From Streptomyces parvus (GTDB lineage Bacteria; Actinomycetota; Actinomycetes; Streptomycetales; Streptomycetaceae): a stretch of 64,000 nt of DNA. Each line of letters begins with the position of its first letter. Positions within the stretch are counted from its first letter, which is position 1. Of this stretch, positions 42,801 to 52,283 are shown in pieces. The notes beneath the pieces are model-generated. The model saw only the letters and a program-made list of their open reading frames with translations. It was not told the DNA's origin and searched no databases. Location of the stretch: contig NZ_CP135079.1 of the NCBI RefSeq assembly GCF_032121415.1, positions 6,944,001-7,008,000 on the forward strand, in the 5' to 3' direction. The position numbers and the translations under genes were made by a program.

Positions 42801-42885
42801 TCGTCTTGTCCGCTTCGGACGGGGCAGGCGTACTCGCCGAGGTCGTCGGGGCGGTCGCGGGTGTTCCGGCGCTCGGAGTGCTCAT
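39841..42885 (-). CDS. Very large tectonin/jacalin-like protein of unknown function
   Basis: 1014 residues from ATG 42885 (a GTG lies one codon earlier). There is no signal peptide, only a Thr/Ser/Pro-rich start. Residues ~150-220 are Ser/Gly-rich with FGIGGGGNWSKSS, and ~220-260 are helical. Residues ~370-550 contain repeated beta-propeller units of tectonin type (GVYGVRKADGSPVRFD, TVWALRATDNVIVQFDGTTW, SVYMIGTNNIIHQRGQNTW, LWYSRQGVVYERSGTGW, ALWAVVQ). Residues ~600-725 look jacalin-like (ASRIDVWSDDTGIRGIQVVF, GLRLKMTSG, YVASLGFHVRGG). A later stretch reads LDHLNDNRRHYSQAVW. Carbohydrate or surface binding is plausible. A TTA Leu codon at 41119-41121 implies bldA-dependent, late expression. 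Confidence 0.75.
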   Translation of the reverse strand: MSTPSAGTPATAPTTSASTPAPSEADKTMLDGPTPKDLLPTTGNYPTEIVRYRSVVLTDIPGANPARKLTGAIDLGEENLPFYDRPAEGMVITTEQSWSAQGVTLGRLLHSLALAPGESTRVAVVDWQRTTRATGTETASEDEALSGTTEQNRSISEVANAIAREEQDGSSLGFQSSQSSSSGGSVGVALFGIGGGGNWSKSSNTGIATSVSRSTGVKTVAQEATQRISARTQQLATAARTRNMTVVRETMQTEKDQVITRVVTNYNHMHAMSVQYYEVVQVYNVTTKPTKLERCLFIPLQELTFTHTSLQRYKEVLASVAPVDWAAKIRAANPFDTAVRRLDACSAPEVPSTQEFDGVELADIAASTMGVYGVRKADGSPVRFDPATQRWNALPTTGLGGGLSRIAPGKNTVWALRATDNVIVQFDGTTWRTDPATGWGLRIACGADDSVYMIGTNNIIHQRGQNTWSSLGVTADDIAVSGKDKLWYSRQGVVYERSGTGWVQRSGPGVQRLSATPDGALWAVVQSQSSTETMPFLVESGATTMVRPTAGGLQSVTGLAQIASAAGGDNWVLMSNGAVRRILQREATLAFDDEPKEDSSYASRIDVWSDDTGIRGIQVVFPSHTFGCGDIGGSGAQQASYTFRGADKLISYDAWSGKTARGSLSGLRLKMTSGVANFGVAATTTVAPDLSEDAGGASAICGLFGSTVKSGSRTYVASLGFHVRGGNVPQAVLDHLNDNRRHYSQAVWANADELTLSRILANYSYAPAGSTAAPFPLGTLLDPKPIAATGNYLGFRWNFASEEEREEWTDSRKASDNTFGAPVTNTIAIATNGVFAEAVLGRSNSAEKIDLTRFWNWKDSPIQITPADIAPVSTASRAQNLDTTAAGMGASQVKFAPPVVMPDPVGLQTVQALATANLFRDMSGLDTMSQVLSKGIESAATNDKEAGVRAQEALKTATEHLQKMAQIAVDAAGKAAPALTGGGGNLSALGGMLNQGGQTDTPKPTPGGDSDAKP

Positions 42886-43102
42886 CACGTGTCCCGTCTG
42901 AGGAGGAAGGAAGGGCAGTCGCCATGACTGCCAGGCACCAACGACGTCTGGCGCAAAGGCAACGACGCCTTCCGTACCGCTCGAAAGCTACACAGCTTGT
43001 TCGGAACAGCAGCAAACTCTGCCGGGAATGGCCAGAAACGGTGTCTGGAAGGTCAACAACCCTGTCGCAGCACGTGTTTGAGGACGTTGCCCGCCCGCGT
43101 GC

Positions 43103-44153
43103 TCACGGCGGATCGGGCCAGCCCGGTTCGGCGGCGTCTGCGATGCGCAGGATCTGTTGTGCTTCTCGCAGGAAGTCGCGCCCGCGGGGTGTCGGGGCGA
43201 GGGGGCGGGTGTCGCGGTCGATGATGCGGAAGCCGGCCCTGTGCTCGATCGCGCGGATGCGGGCGGCGAGGGCGGTGTGCCTGCCTCCGTAGAAGCTCTC
43301 GGCGGCCACCGGAATGCTGTCGTAGCCAGCGAGCTGGACGATGGTGCGCAGCCGATCCAGGGCTTCGCGGCCGTCGGTGACCGCTTGCATCGCCAGTGAG
43401 AGCTGCGGGGGCAGGTCGAGGTGGCCGAGGCCGTTGTAGCCGCCCGGGGAGTGGATGGCGATGCGGCACCGGCGTGCCTTCCCCGACAGACTCCCGGTGC
43501 TTATGCCGGCTTCGTGTGCCAGTTCCCTCATAGGCCGGCGCTTTTCGACGTGCTCGCGTCGAAACCAGGCGCGAAAGGACTCGGGCGGGGCGGCCGTACG
43601 CAGGGGGATGTTGTCGAGGGCGAGGAGGTCGCGGACGGTGGTGGCCGCGCACTTGGCCATGGCGGCGGTCTCCACTGTGGGTTTCCGGTCGGTGACGTAC
43701 AGCTCACGCAGCCGGCGGGGCGCGAGTACCGCGGCTCGGGTGGCGGGGTCTGGCGCGCGGATCTTACCCAGAAGCTGGTCCGGCGGGCCGGTGACGGTGT
43801 CGTCGATCTCGAAGCAGAGGCGGAGATGCTCTGCGGTCATCCCGGTGGCCTCGGTGACCGGGGCGATCGTGTCATTGCAGTCGAGGGCGGCACGGAGCGC
43901 CGTGGTGTCGACCTGTTCGGGTGCGATGCCCGGCCAGTTGACGTCGCGGACCCATTGGGCTGGTGGCTCCCAGGTCACCGGCTCGTCGATGCCGCGGGCC
44001 GCCAGGTTCTGCTCTGCCTGTTCGTGTAGGAAGGCACGCAAGGGGCAGTGGTGCGCGGTAACGAAATTCGGTGCAGCTCCAGGCGAAGCGGGCGGCGGCT
44101 CCCTGTGGCGTGGGCGGGCTGTGCCCGGTCAGCAGCAGCAGGTGCCAGCGCAT
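43103..44153 (-). pseudogene. Frameshifted HTH protein of transposon-associated type
   Basis: The upstream frame reads MRWHLLLLTGHSPPTPQ to CTEFRYRAPLPL. After a one-base shift near 44035-44045 it continues LRAFLHEQAEQNLAARGIDEPVTWEPP to the stop. The C-terminal part carries HTH-like segments (TVETAAMAKCAATTVRDLL, RPMRELAHEAGISTGSLSG) and ends with a LysR-like winged-helix pattern (AAESFYGGRHTALAARIRAIEHRAGFRIIDR). DNA binding is likely. The precise family is not recognised. The neighbouring coiled-coil gene suggests a transposition module. Confidence 0.55.
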
Positions 44154-44372
44154 GACCTGCTGGCGGTGCTCGCCGCCAGCAAGCTTCGGACGTGCCGCCC
44201 GGGACGAGGAGGAGGCTGGAGCAGCCATGGCGGAACGCGTCGACACGGAAGACGCGGCCTGGTGATCGCAGGCGGTCGACAGGCAGCAGGCGGCTCACCA
44301 GACCCGCACGCTGATCGAACAACACGAGGCGACGCGACCCGCAGCTGCGCACACGAAAGGCGCCCAGGCCGC

Positions 44373-44858
44373 ATGGCCCGCAAGAACAGAGACCGCACTG
44401 CGGAACGCGAGGCGATACGAGCCGCCGCGATGCACCTCCTGACCGGCACCCACTTCCGCTCCACGGCCGGCAAACGCACGGGAACCGAGCTGATCACCGA
44501 GTGCGGACTGCGGCGCGACATCGTCTGTGGCGACCACAAGGACCTCATGGACGAGTTCAAAGCACAGGCCACTGCACAGAACTTCACGCCGCAGGACGCT
44601 CAGCGCCTCGCCGAGGAGAACACCACCATGAGACATGTCCTGGCGAAGGCCAAGGGTGAACTTGCCGTAGAGCGTGAGCGGGTGCGAGCCCTTCTTCGTG
44701 CCACGGCTGAGCTGTCACTTGAGCTCGAACAGACGCGTGAAGAGCCCGCAAGCGCAGCAGGTGACGCGGCTGGCCGGCTCCCGCACGTGACGGGTCATGA
44801 CCGACGCACAGTCTTCTACCGAGGGGGCGGAACCGCATCTTCGGGAAGCCGGACTTGA
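44373..44858 (+). CDS. Small coiled-coil DNA-binding protein, TnpC/DUF6262-like
   Basis: 161 residues from ATG 44373. An N-terminal HTH-like region (AMHLLTGTHFRSTAGKRTGTEL then ITECGLRRDIVCGDHKDLMDEF) is followed by a long heptad-rich coiled coil (LAEENTTMRHVLAKAKGELAV, VRALLRATAELSLELEQT). This two-part layout is that of TnpC-like proteins that accompany tyrosine-recombinase transposons of the Tn554 type. No cognate recombinase is present nearby, so it looks like a left-over of a transposon. The tail after ~125 may be extended by mutation. Confidence 0.55.
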   Translation: MARKNRDRTAEREAIRAAAMHLLTGTHFRSTAGKRTGTELITECGLRRDIVCGDHKDLMDEFKAQATAQNFTPQDAQRLAEENTTMRHVLAKAKGELAVERERVRALLRATAELSLELEQTREEPASAAGDAAGRLPHVTGHDRRTVFYRGGGTASSGSRT

Positions 44859-44884
44859 GGCTACGGCTGAGCATGCGTGAGGGG

Positions 44885-44915
44885 TGGATCCCTGGTTTCG
44901 CATCCCAGGGATCCA
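44885..44915. terminator. Hairpin between convergent TnpC-like and EF-hand genes
   Basis: Perfect 11-bp stem TGGATCCCTGG / CCAGGGATCCA with a 9-base loop. Confidence 0.75.
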
Positions 44916-44980
44916 TTGCTGAAGCTTGGCCGTGACGAGTTTCCCCTTTGTGAGGGCGTCAGGTCAGTGGCGGCTGAGTG

Positions 44981-45526
44981 TTAGGCGACGGGGCCGAACA
45001 TGACGACTCCGGGGGCGGTGGGGTCGTTGCTGAGGTAGACCTCGCGCGCGGCCTGGACGAACTCGTCGACGCTGATGCGGCCATCACTGTCGCGGTCGAG
45101 GCGGGCAACGGTCTCCTTGCTGTGCTGTGCGTCCACGCCGTACGCCTCGTAGATGCGCGTGACCTGCTGCGGCGTGAGGTAGCCGTCGCCCTCGGCGTCG
45201 GCGGCGCGGAAGGTGACCTGGGAGACCTTGACCATGCGGTCGGCGTAGGCGGGGTCGTTCTGCAGGCCGTGGTCGACGGCGGAGATGAACTCCTCGCGGC
45301 TGATGCGGCCGTCTCCGTCGGTGTCGGCGGCCTTGCGGAAGTGCTCCCACCAGGAGGTGAAGGCGTCGTCGATCTCAGCAGCGAGCTCGGCGTCCATGTT
45401 GGGGCGCAGGTTGCGCATGCGCTGGGCGAGGGCCTGGAAGTCGTCGGCGCTGAGGTGGCCGTCGCTGGTGACATCGAGCGTGTCGAAGACGCGGTCCATG
45501 TTGGTCTTCTGCAGCTGTCCGAGCAT
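44981..45526 (-). CDS. Four-EF-hand calcium-binding protein
   Basis: 181 residues from ATG 45526 (GGAAAG ribosome site). Four EF-hand loops are visible: LDVTSDGHLSADDF, ADTDGDGRISREEF, ADAEGDGYLTPQQV and LDRDSDGRISVDEF. Loop 3 ends in Gln instead of the usual bidentate Glu, so it may bind weakly. Size and spacing match the calerythrin/CabB-like sarcoplasmic-type calcium proteins of actinomycetes. It is a cytosolic calcium sensor or buffer. It lies 70 bp downstream of the second P450 on the same strand and may be the last gene of the terpene operon, although a functional link is not obvious. Confidence 0.88.
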   Translation of the reverse strand: MLGQLQKTNMDRVFDTLDVTSDGHLSADDFQALAQRMRNLRPNMDAELAAEIDDAFTSWWEHFRKAADTDGDGRISREEFISAVDHGLQNDPAYADRMVKVSQVTFRAADAEGDGYLTPQQVTRIYEAYGVDAQHSKETVARLDRDSDGRISVDEFVQAAREVYLSNDPTAPGVVMFGPVA

Positions 45527-45596
45527 GTTCGTACTCTTTCCTGATTCGCGTGCGAATCGTGGTGGTGTTTCCCGCTGTGGCGTGGGCGCTTGTTGC

Positions 45597-47066
45597 TCAG
45601 GTGACCCGGTGGTTCGCCGAGCGGTCTTCCGGTGGAAGTTGATGAGGCAGGCCCTGGGGAAGGGCCTGCCCAGCACCGTGCGTCGCTGCATGGTCGGTGT
45701 CGACCGGCTGGTCCGAGGGCGTCTGCCGGGGGCCGCGTGGGTGCGCGGTCATGACCAGGCGGTCGGGGGACAGCGCGGCGCCGGCGATTTCGCGAGGGGC
45801 ACGGGCCGAGATGGAGGTGAGCCGGCAACGGGCCCCGATCGTCGCGACGGTGACCGCGAGCTCTGTCAGGGCAAAGTGATCGCCGAGGCACTTGTAGGGG
45901 CCTGCGCTGAAGGGGAGGAAAGCGGGCCCGGCGGTGTCGGCGGTCAGCCAGCGGTCGGGCAGGAACTGTGTCGCCTGGTCGTAGAGGCCGGGATCACGGT
46001 GGAGGGTGGCTGGGCTGCACAGAAGTTCGGTACCGGCGGGGATCTGCACACCGCCCAGGACGGTGGGCGCCGTGGGCCGGCGCATCAGCATCCATGCGGG
46101 GCTGTGGAGCCTGAGCGTCTCGCGCACCACGCTCTGTGTGAACGGCAGGCGGGGCAGATCATCGAAGGTCACCGGCCGAGAGCCGAGGACCTCGTCCAGC
46201 TCCGCTTCCAGGCGGTCCTGTGCCCCTGGGGTGCGCGCGATTTCGTAGTAGAGCCAGGTGAGGGTGGTCGCGACGGTTTCGATACCGGCGGTGAGGAAGG
46301 TCATGGCTTCGTCGCGGACCTGGCCGGGGTCCATGGCCCGTCCGCTTTCGGCGTCGCGTGCCGCGATCAGCATGGACAGCAGATCGCCACCGTCGACCGC
46401 ATCCTGGCCGTGGGCGCGCACCAGGCCGTCGACCAGAGAGCGCAGTTCGTGCCGCGACTGCTCAAAACGCCGGTTGGCAGGAGTGGGCAGACGGTCCAGC
46501 CAGCCGAAGGGGGAGACGACTTTGCGCCCCATGCCCTGGATGAACACCGGCAACCAGTGACGGATGCGCTCTACATCGCCTTCGTCGAGCTCGCTGCCGA
46601 AGAGCACCTTCGCCACGACCTCGCTCGTCAGCGCGTACATCTCAGCGCGGACGTCGATCTCGCCGCCCGGGGCCCAGTGGGCCGTGCGTGCTTGCGCGAC
46701 ACGGCGCATGACATCGGTGTAGCCCTTGAGCCGCTCGCGGCTGAATGCTGGTGCCACCAGTCGGCGCTGGCGCTGGTGGAAGTCGCCGTCCACGGTGAAC
46801 AGGCCGTCGCCCTGGTAGGGGCGGAACTTCTCGTAGAAGCGGCCCTTGCGGAAACTGTTGGCATCCGAGGCCAGCATCTGCCGTACCAGTTCCGGCGAGT
46901 TGAGGACGTAAACATCCAGCGGGCCGATCCTGATCCGCGCCATGTCACCGGCGCCGCGGACCGACTGCAGCAGCTGCACGGGATCGCGCAGCAACCCCAG
47001 GGCGTGCCCGAGCAGCGGAAGGCTGCCCGGGGCGGTCTTCACTGCAGAAAGCGGGGCCACTGTCAT
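45597..47066 (-). CDS. Cytochrome P450 (second of the terpene operon)
   Basis: 489 residues from ATG 47066, overlapping the stop of the first P450 (ATGA). Motifs: I-helix FLTAGIETVATT with the acid-alcohol pair, ExxR as VVRETLRL, and heme loop FSAGPYKCLGDHF with Cys393. It has the longer N-terminus (PGSLPLLGHALGLLRDPVQLL) seen in P450s resembling pentalenene oxygenase PtlI. The ~40 residues after the core are Pro/His-rich and have no P450 counterpart, possibly a run-on into flanking sequence. It probably oxidises the terpene made by the upstream cyclase. Redox partners are not encoded nearby. Confidence 0.88.
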   Translation of the reverse strand: MTVAPLSAVKTAPGSLPLLGHALGLLRDPVQLLQSVRGAGDMARIRIGPLDVYVLNSPELVRQMLASDANSFRKGRFYEKFRPYQGDGLFTVDGDFHQRQRRLVAPAFSRERLKGYTDVMRRVAQARTAHWAPGGEIDVRAEMYALTSEVVAKVLFGSELDEGDVERIRHWLPVFIQGMGRKVVSPFGWLDRLPTPANRRFEQSRHELRSLVDGLVRAHGQDAVDGGDLLSMLIAARDAESGRAMDPGQVRDEAMTFLTAGIETVATTLTWLYYEIARTPGAQDRLEAELDEVLGSRPVTFDDLPRLPFTQSVVRETLRLHSPAWMLMRRPTAPTVLGGVQIPAGTELLCSPATLHRDPGLYDQATQFLPDRWLTADTAGPAFLPFSAGPYKCLGDHFALTELAVTVATIGARCRLTSISARAPREIAGAALSPDRLVMTAHPRGPRQTPSDQPVDTDHAATHGAGQALPQGLPHQLPPEDRSANHRVT

Positions 47067-48490
47067 CGGGGGGTCACCGCCTCGCCCTGCCGGGGCAGCG
47101 GGAACTGCCGGCGCTGCAGCCGCAGAGCCAAGCCGCGCGGCTCGATGATGCTGCGTCCCTGGAGGGTCACCGAGGCGGTGGTGGCCGGGGTGAGTTTCCA
47201 GGTCTTGAGGATGGACGCCAGAGTCAGGGTGATGTTCATGACCGAGAAGTCGCGGCCGATGCATTTCCGGAAGCCTGTGCCGAACGGAATCATCATCGCC
47301 GCCCTTTCGGCTCTCGCCCAGTCGGCACTGACGTCGTCCCAGCGCTGCGGATCGAACCGGTCCGGGTCGGTGAACAGGTCCGGGCGGTGGTGGAGGATGT
47401 AGGGGCTGATCAGCACGTCCGACCCCGCAGGGATGCGGTAGCCGCCCAGAACCGTCTCGGTCACCGTCACACGGCTGAACATCCAGGCCGCGGGCCGGAT
47501 GCGGAACGTCTCCGCTACGGCCTTGTCCAGGGTCGGCAGACGCGTCAGGTCGTCGTGAAGCGCGACCGGGCCACTGCTCGCGGCCTTCGCCTCCCGCGCG
47601 ACCTCCGCATCCAGGTCGCCGTCCAGAGACAGATAGTGCAGGGACCAGGCCAGCATGGCGGCCGTCGTACCGATCCCGGCGATGAACATCGTCATCACCT
47701 GGTCACGGATCTCGGTGTCGGACAACGTGTCCTTGCTGCCTTCGTCATGGGCCATCAGCCTCGACAGCAGGTCACCACGATCTTGGCCACCACGACGATA
47801 GGCAGCGACGGTCTCCTCGATCTTGCCGTACAGAGCGCCGCGGGCCTGCTCGTAGCGGCGGTTGGACGGCAGCGGCAACCGGGCCGCACCCGGCGCGACC
47901 ATGCGCACAAACGCCCCGGAGACCAAAGTGTCCACATGCCCCAGCGTCTCCCGCACCGCGCCGCTGCCGGCCTGGGAGCCGGAGAACCAGGACGCGAACA
48001 TCGTGGAGACGGTGATGCGCATGGCCAGCTCCTGCATCACCTGGTAGACATCCAGCACCTGCCCTTCACGCCACGACCCGGTCACGGCCTCGATCTCCCG
48101 GCCGACGAGATCGCTGTACCCGGCGAGCTGCTCCCTGCGGAAGACCGGCTGAGTCAACCGCCGCAGCCTGGTGTGGACCGCGTCGGGACAGGTGGCCAGG
48201 CCGTTCCCGAAGAACTCGGCGACGTTCTCGAAGAACGGCCCGCCCTTGTCGAACGGGCGATGATCCTTCACCAGAACCTGAGAGACCAGTTCCGGACCAC
48301 ACACCACCAGCGTCCTGCGGGTCCCCAGCCGGATCTCCACCAGATCGCCGTAGGAGGGCAACGACATCAAGAAGCCCGTCGGGTCCGCGAGCAGCTGCCT
48401 GAGATGCCCCAGCAGGGGAACACCTCCCCGCGCACAGGGGACCTGCGGTGTTGTGCCGGCCCTTTGGGTCTGATCGGCCACGTGCGTCAC
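47063..48490 (-). CDS. Cytochrome P450 with unusual I-helix (first of the terpene operon)
   Basis: 475 residues from GTG 48490, chosen for the TTGAGG ribosome site and 7-bp distance to the cyclase stop. The frame is open upstream into the cyclase gene. ExxR reads AVAETFRIRPA and the heme loop PFGTGFRKCIGRDF with Cys410. The I-helix reads MFIAGIGTTAAM: the acidic residue expected before Thr (AGxE/DT) is Gly. Such a change usually weakens proton delivery for oxygen activation, so this enzyme may do atypical chemistry. It is coupled to the next P450. Confidence 0.88.
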   Translation of the reverse strand: MTHVADQTQRAGTTPQVPCARGGVPLLGHLRQLLADPTGFLMSLPSYGDLVEIRLGTRRTLVVCGPELVSQVLVKDHRPFDKGGPFFENVAEFFGNGLATCPDAVHTRLRRLTQPVFRREQLAGYSDLVGREIEAVTGSWREGQVLDVYQVMQELAMRITVSTMFASWFSGSQAGSGAVRETLGHVDTLVSGAFVRMVAPGAARLPLPSNRRYEQARGALYGKIEETVAAYRRGGQDRGDLLSRLMAHDEGSKDTLSDTEIRDQVMTMFIAGIGTTAAMLAWSLHYLSLDGDLDAEVAREAKAASSGPVALHDDLTRLPTLDKAVAETFRIRPAAWMFSRVTVTETVLGGYRIPAGSDVLISPYILHHRPDLFTDPDRFDPQRWDDVSADWARAERAAMMIPFGTGFRKCIGRDFSVMNITLTLASILKTWKLTPATTASVTLQGRSIIEPRGLALRLQRRQFPLPRQGEAVTPR

Positions 48491-48497
48491 TTGGTCC

Positions 48498-49502
48498 TCA
48501 ACTCCCCGCCGCCACGAGCAGCTCAGAGGCCCACTCCGGCATCGGACGGTGAGACGCATGACGCGCGGAAATCTGCTCCCACTCGTAATCCCCGCAGATC
48601 CAGTCGTGAATGGTGTCGGCGTACCCGAGAACCGCACGCTGTTGTGCGCCGTCGAGGTGACTCAGCAGCTGCGGAAGCTGTTCCTCCTCGATCGCCACCA
48701 GTTGGGACACCTTTTCCTGCCCGAGCGCAGAGGCTCGCTCCACCGCTTCTTCCCGGGTGCACGATTGAGTGCGCTCAATGATGTGGATCGCGTTGTGCAG
48801 ACCATCGACGTCCTCGTGCGACGTGGACATGGAATCGTTCCTGATAGCGACCAGGTCCGCTCCCAACTGGCGCATCCGTTTCAGCACCGGGTGGTGCCAC
48901 ACGACCGCTGGCACCTCACTGCCGCCCCATTTTTCCGCAAGGTCGTTCTGCCCGAACGCACACGTGGTGGCCGCCCGGAAATCGAAATAGGTTTCAAGGT
49001 CGAGGTAGGTATATCCGTTGCTACGGTCCATTGCCTCAGTCAGCTGAGACGAAAAATACGATGACCAGTGAAATGCGACGCGACTACGCAGTGACGGCGA
49101 CATGCCCCTCACCATCCGCCCCCACAGATCAGCGAAAGCCCGTACAGTGGGAGCATCATGGGACCGTGCGTCCGTAGTGCCGTGCACAATCGCGATGAGA
49201 GCAGTGCACACCTGGGACACGCGGTGCGGGTCACGACCGAGATCACCGTCCAGTTGGTCGTCAAACGGCAGGAAGTACCAACCCATCATCTGCGCCGCCG
49301 TACAGCAGTCCTCGGCGCTGGCTCTGGGATAGAAGAAAGCGGCAACCTCGGCGAGCCGCCAATCCACAAATTCACGCACCGCCCGCTCACCCCGCAGGAG
49401 ACCGAACTCCAGCATCCACGCGATGGCGCTATCCCTAGCCTGGTCGACATGCGGATTGACGCGCAGCGGCCACGGCCTGGAAAACTCCGCCCCCATTCGC
49501 AT
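48498..49502 (-). CDS. Class I terpene cyclase
   Basis: 334 residues from ATG 49502 (AGGAAG upstream); a GTG at 49553 would add 17 residues. The Asp-rich motif is FDDQLD (Asp81, Asp82, Asp85), the NSE triad NDSMSTSHE (Asn222, Ser226, Glu230) is canonical, and a sensor Arg176 lies exactly 46 residues before Asn222. Near the C-terminus DWICGDYEW...SARH replaces the usual terminal RY pair by RH. Length and motifs fit bacterial sesqui- or diterpene cyclases of the pentalenene type. Chain length cannot be told from sequence. It leads the operon cyclase-P450-P450. Confidence 0.92.
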   Translation of the reverse strand: MRMGAEFSRPWPLRVNPHVDQARDSAIAWMLEFGLLRGERAVREFVDWRLAEVAAFFYPRASAEDCCTAAQMMGWYFLPFDDQLDGDLGRDPHRVSQVCTALIAIVHGTTDARSHDAPTVRAFADLWGRMVRGMSPSLRSRVAFHWSSYFSSQLTEAMDRSNGYTYLDLETYFDFRAATTCAFGQNDLAEKWGGSEVPAVVWHHPVLKRMRQLGADLVAIRNDSMSTSHEDVDGLHNAIHIIERTQSCTREEAVERASALGQEKVSQLVAIEEEQLPQLLSHLDGAQQRAVLGYADTIHDWICGDYEWEQISARHASHRPMPEWASELLVAAGS

Positions 49503-50021
49503 GCCTGACGCTTCCTGCTCCCTCAAAATACTCACCCCGTGATGATCTTGCACAAGGCGGCTACATGCAAATTACTGCGACTATTGCGCCCGAAAGAGTG
49601 AAGTATATTTCGGAAATCCATATTATAGGAGCGGTTGACTATCGCGAGTGCTGGAGGGTGCTGGCGTTGTTCACGGCATCTTCCCGTGAGCAGAGTCAGG
49701 GGTGCCGCTCGGGCAGATAGTCCGGGACCCGGCTCGCAGGTGCGGAGACCGATCGTCAAACCTCGGCCGGTTTCCCTGGCAGATACGGGCGGTATCGCTC
49801 CTCTCATGCTGTAACCGCCCTTACACCATGTCCCGCCCCGTACCCGCATCGCCAACACGGGATATCTGCCGCTCCCCGGCCTGCCGACCAGCCAGAGGCT
49901 CGCGAAACTGCGTGAGAAGCCAATCGGCTGGAGGTAGCGGCGACAGCCCCCGCCCCAAGACCACCCTGCGGGGCCACCAGCGCGAAGTAGCCGACGCCGC
50001 ACTACCCGACACTGGACTTGG
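49503..50021. promoter_or_regulatory. Gene-free region with the likely terpene-operon promoter
   Basis: No gene is seen. An AT-rich pocket at 49565-49630 contains TATAAT on the minus strand (49622-49627), a good -10 for the cyclase operon with a leader of about 110 bases. A clear -35 is not visible. The left part near 49800-50020 has only unsupported short frames and ends where the APH fragment is cut. Confidence 0.4.
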
Positions 50022-50426
50022 CTAATGAAGGAGCTGGAAGTCGCCGTGGGTCTCCACCCACTCCAGTGCGGGCAGCGCCTCCGCCCGGCGGACGAGATCG
50101 CGGACGAACGCCTCGTCCCCGGGGGCCAGCAGCGAGCGTGCTGCGGTCAGGCGCCGGTCGGCGATGCCGAGGGCGGGGCCCGCGCCATCGGGAGAAGGGC
50201 GCGGGGGAGCGGAGTCGTGGATCCGGCGGGCCAGCTCCCCGATCCGGCGGAAGATCTGCCGCTCCTGCAGGTCGGGGAGCATGGCCCCGTGCAGCGACCG
50301 GCCGGCGACCTCACTGAGAGCGACCGCCCGCAGCCCGGGGTCGGCGGCCACGAGTCGGGGCGCGGCCGCGCCGAGCGTCGGTACCCAGGTGCGCAGGGCC
50401 CGCACCCCCCGGCTGTGGAACCGCAC
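50022..50426 (-). pseudogene. Fragment of an aminoglycoside-phosphotransferase-family gene
   Basis: 134 residues with APH/choline-kinase-like wording: RALRTWVPTLGAAAPRLVAADPGLRAVAL, then IGELARRIHDSAP, and ending WVETHGDFQLLH at the start of the catalytic loop (HGDxxxxN). Everything after this, including the metal-binding Asp, is missing, and the N-terminal nucleotide-binding lobe is replaced by insertion-sequence DNA at about 50427. It is a dead internal fragment. Confidence 0.75.
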
Positions 50427-50429
50427 TAC

Positions 50430-50658
50430 CGGCCTGGAAGGAGGAGCACAACGCCTCCCACCGCAAGGTGCGAGCCCGCGTCGAGCACACCTTCGCCCGC
50501 ATGAAGAGCTGGAAGATCCTCCGCGACTGCCGCCTCAAGGACGACGGCGTCCACCACGCCATGCTCGGCATCACCCGCCTGCACAACCTCACCCTCACCG
50601 GATGACAGGCAAACAAGCAGGTCAGCCTGCATGCCTCAGATCATTTACGGGACAACCT

Positions 50659-50662
<4 letters not shown>
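50430..50662 (+). mobile_element. 3' remnant of an IS5-type insertion sequence
   Basis: In the frame of 50435-50605 the text WKEEHNASHRKVRARVEHTF, then ARMKSWKILRDCRLKDDGVHHAMLG and LHNLTLTG, then stop, is the C-terminal end of DDE_Tnp_4/IS5-group transposases (catalytic Glu region RxRVEH). Only the last ~57 codons remain. After the stop, a non-coding end of about 55 bp reaches TTTACGGGACAACCTCTAG, probably the terminal inverted repeat. It sits between the APH fragment and the aldehyde dehydrogenase stop. Confidence 0.8.
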
Positions 50663-52182
<1,520 letters not shown>

Positions 52183-52283
52183 CTCTGTGGCCTCCCGGAT
52201 CCGGTGCCGCCCGCCGTTGGACGGCCCTCGGCGCGAGGCTAGGTACGGGGACGTTGCAAGCGCGTTGCACTGTCGGGCGGCTG

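Noticed and set aside
39841..42885. Assigning the lectin-like protein to a contractile injection system or toxin complex
   Set aside because: No sheath, baseplate, tube or AAA gene is present in the window, so there is no contextual support.
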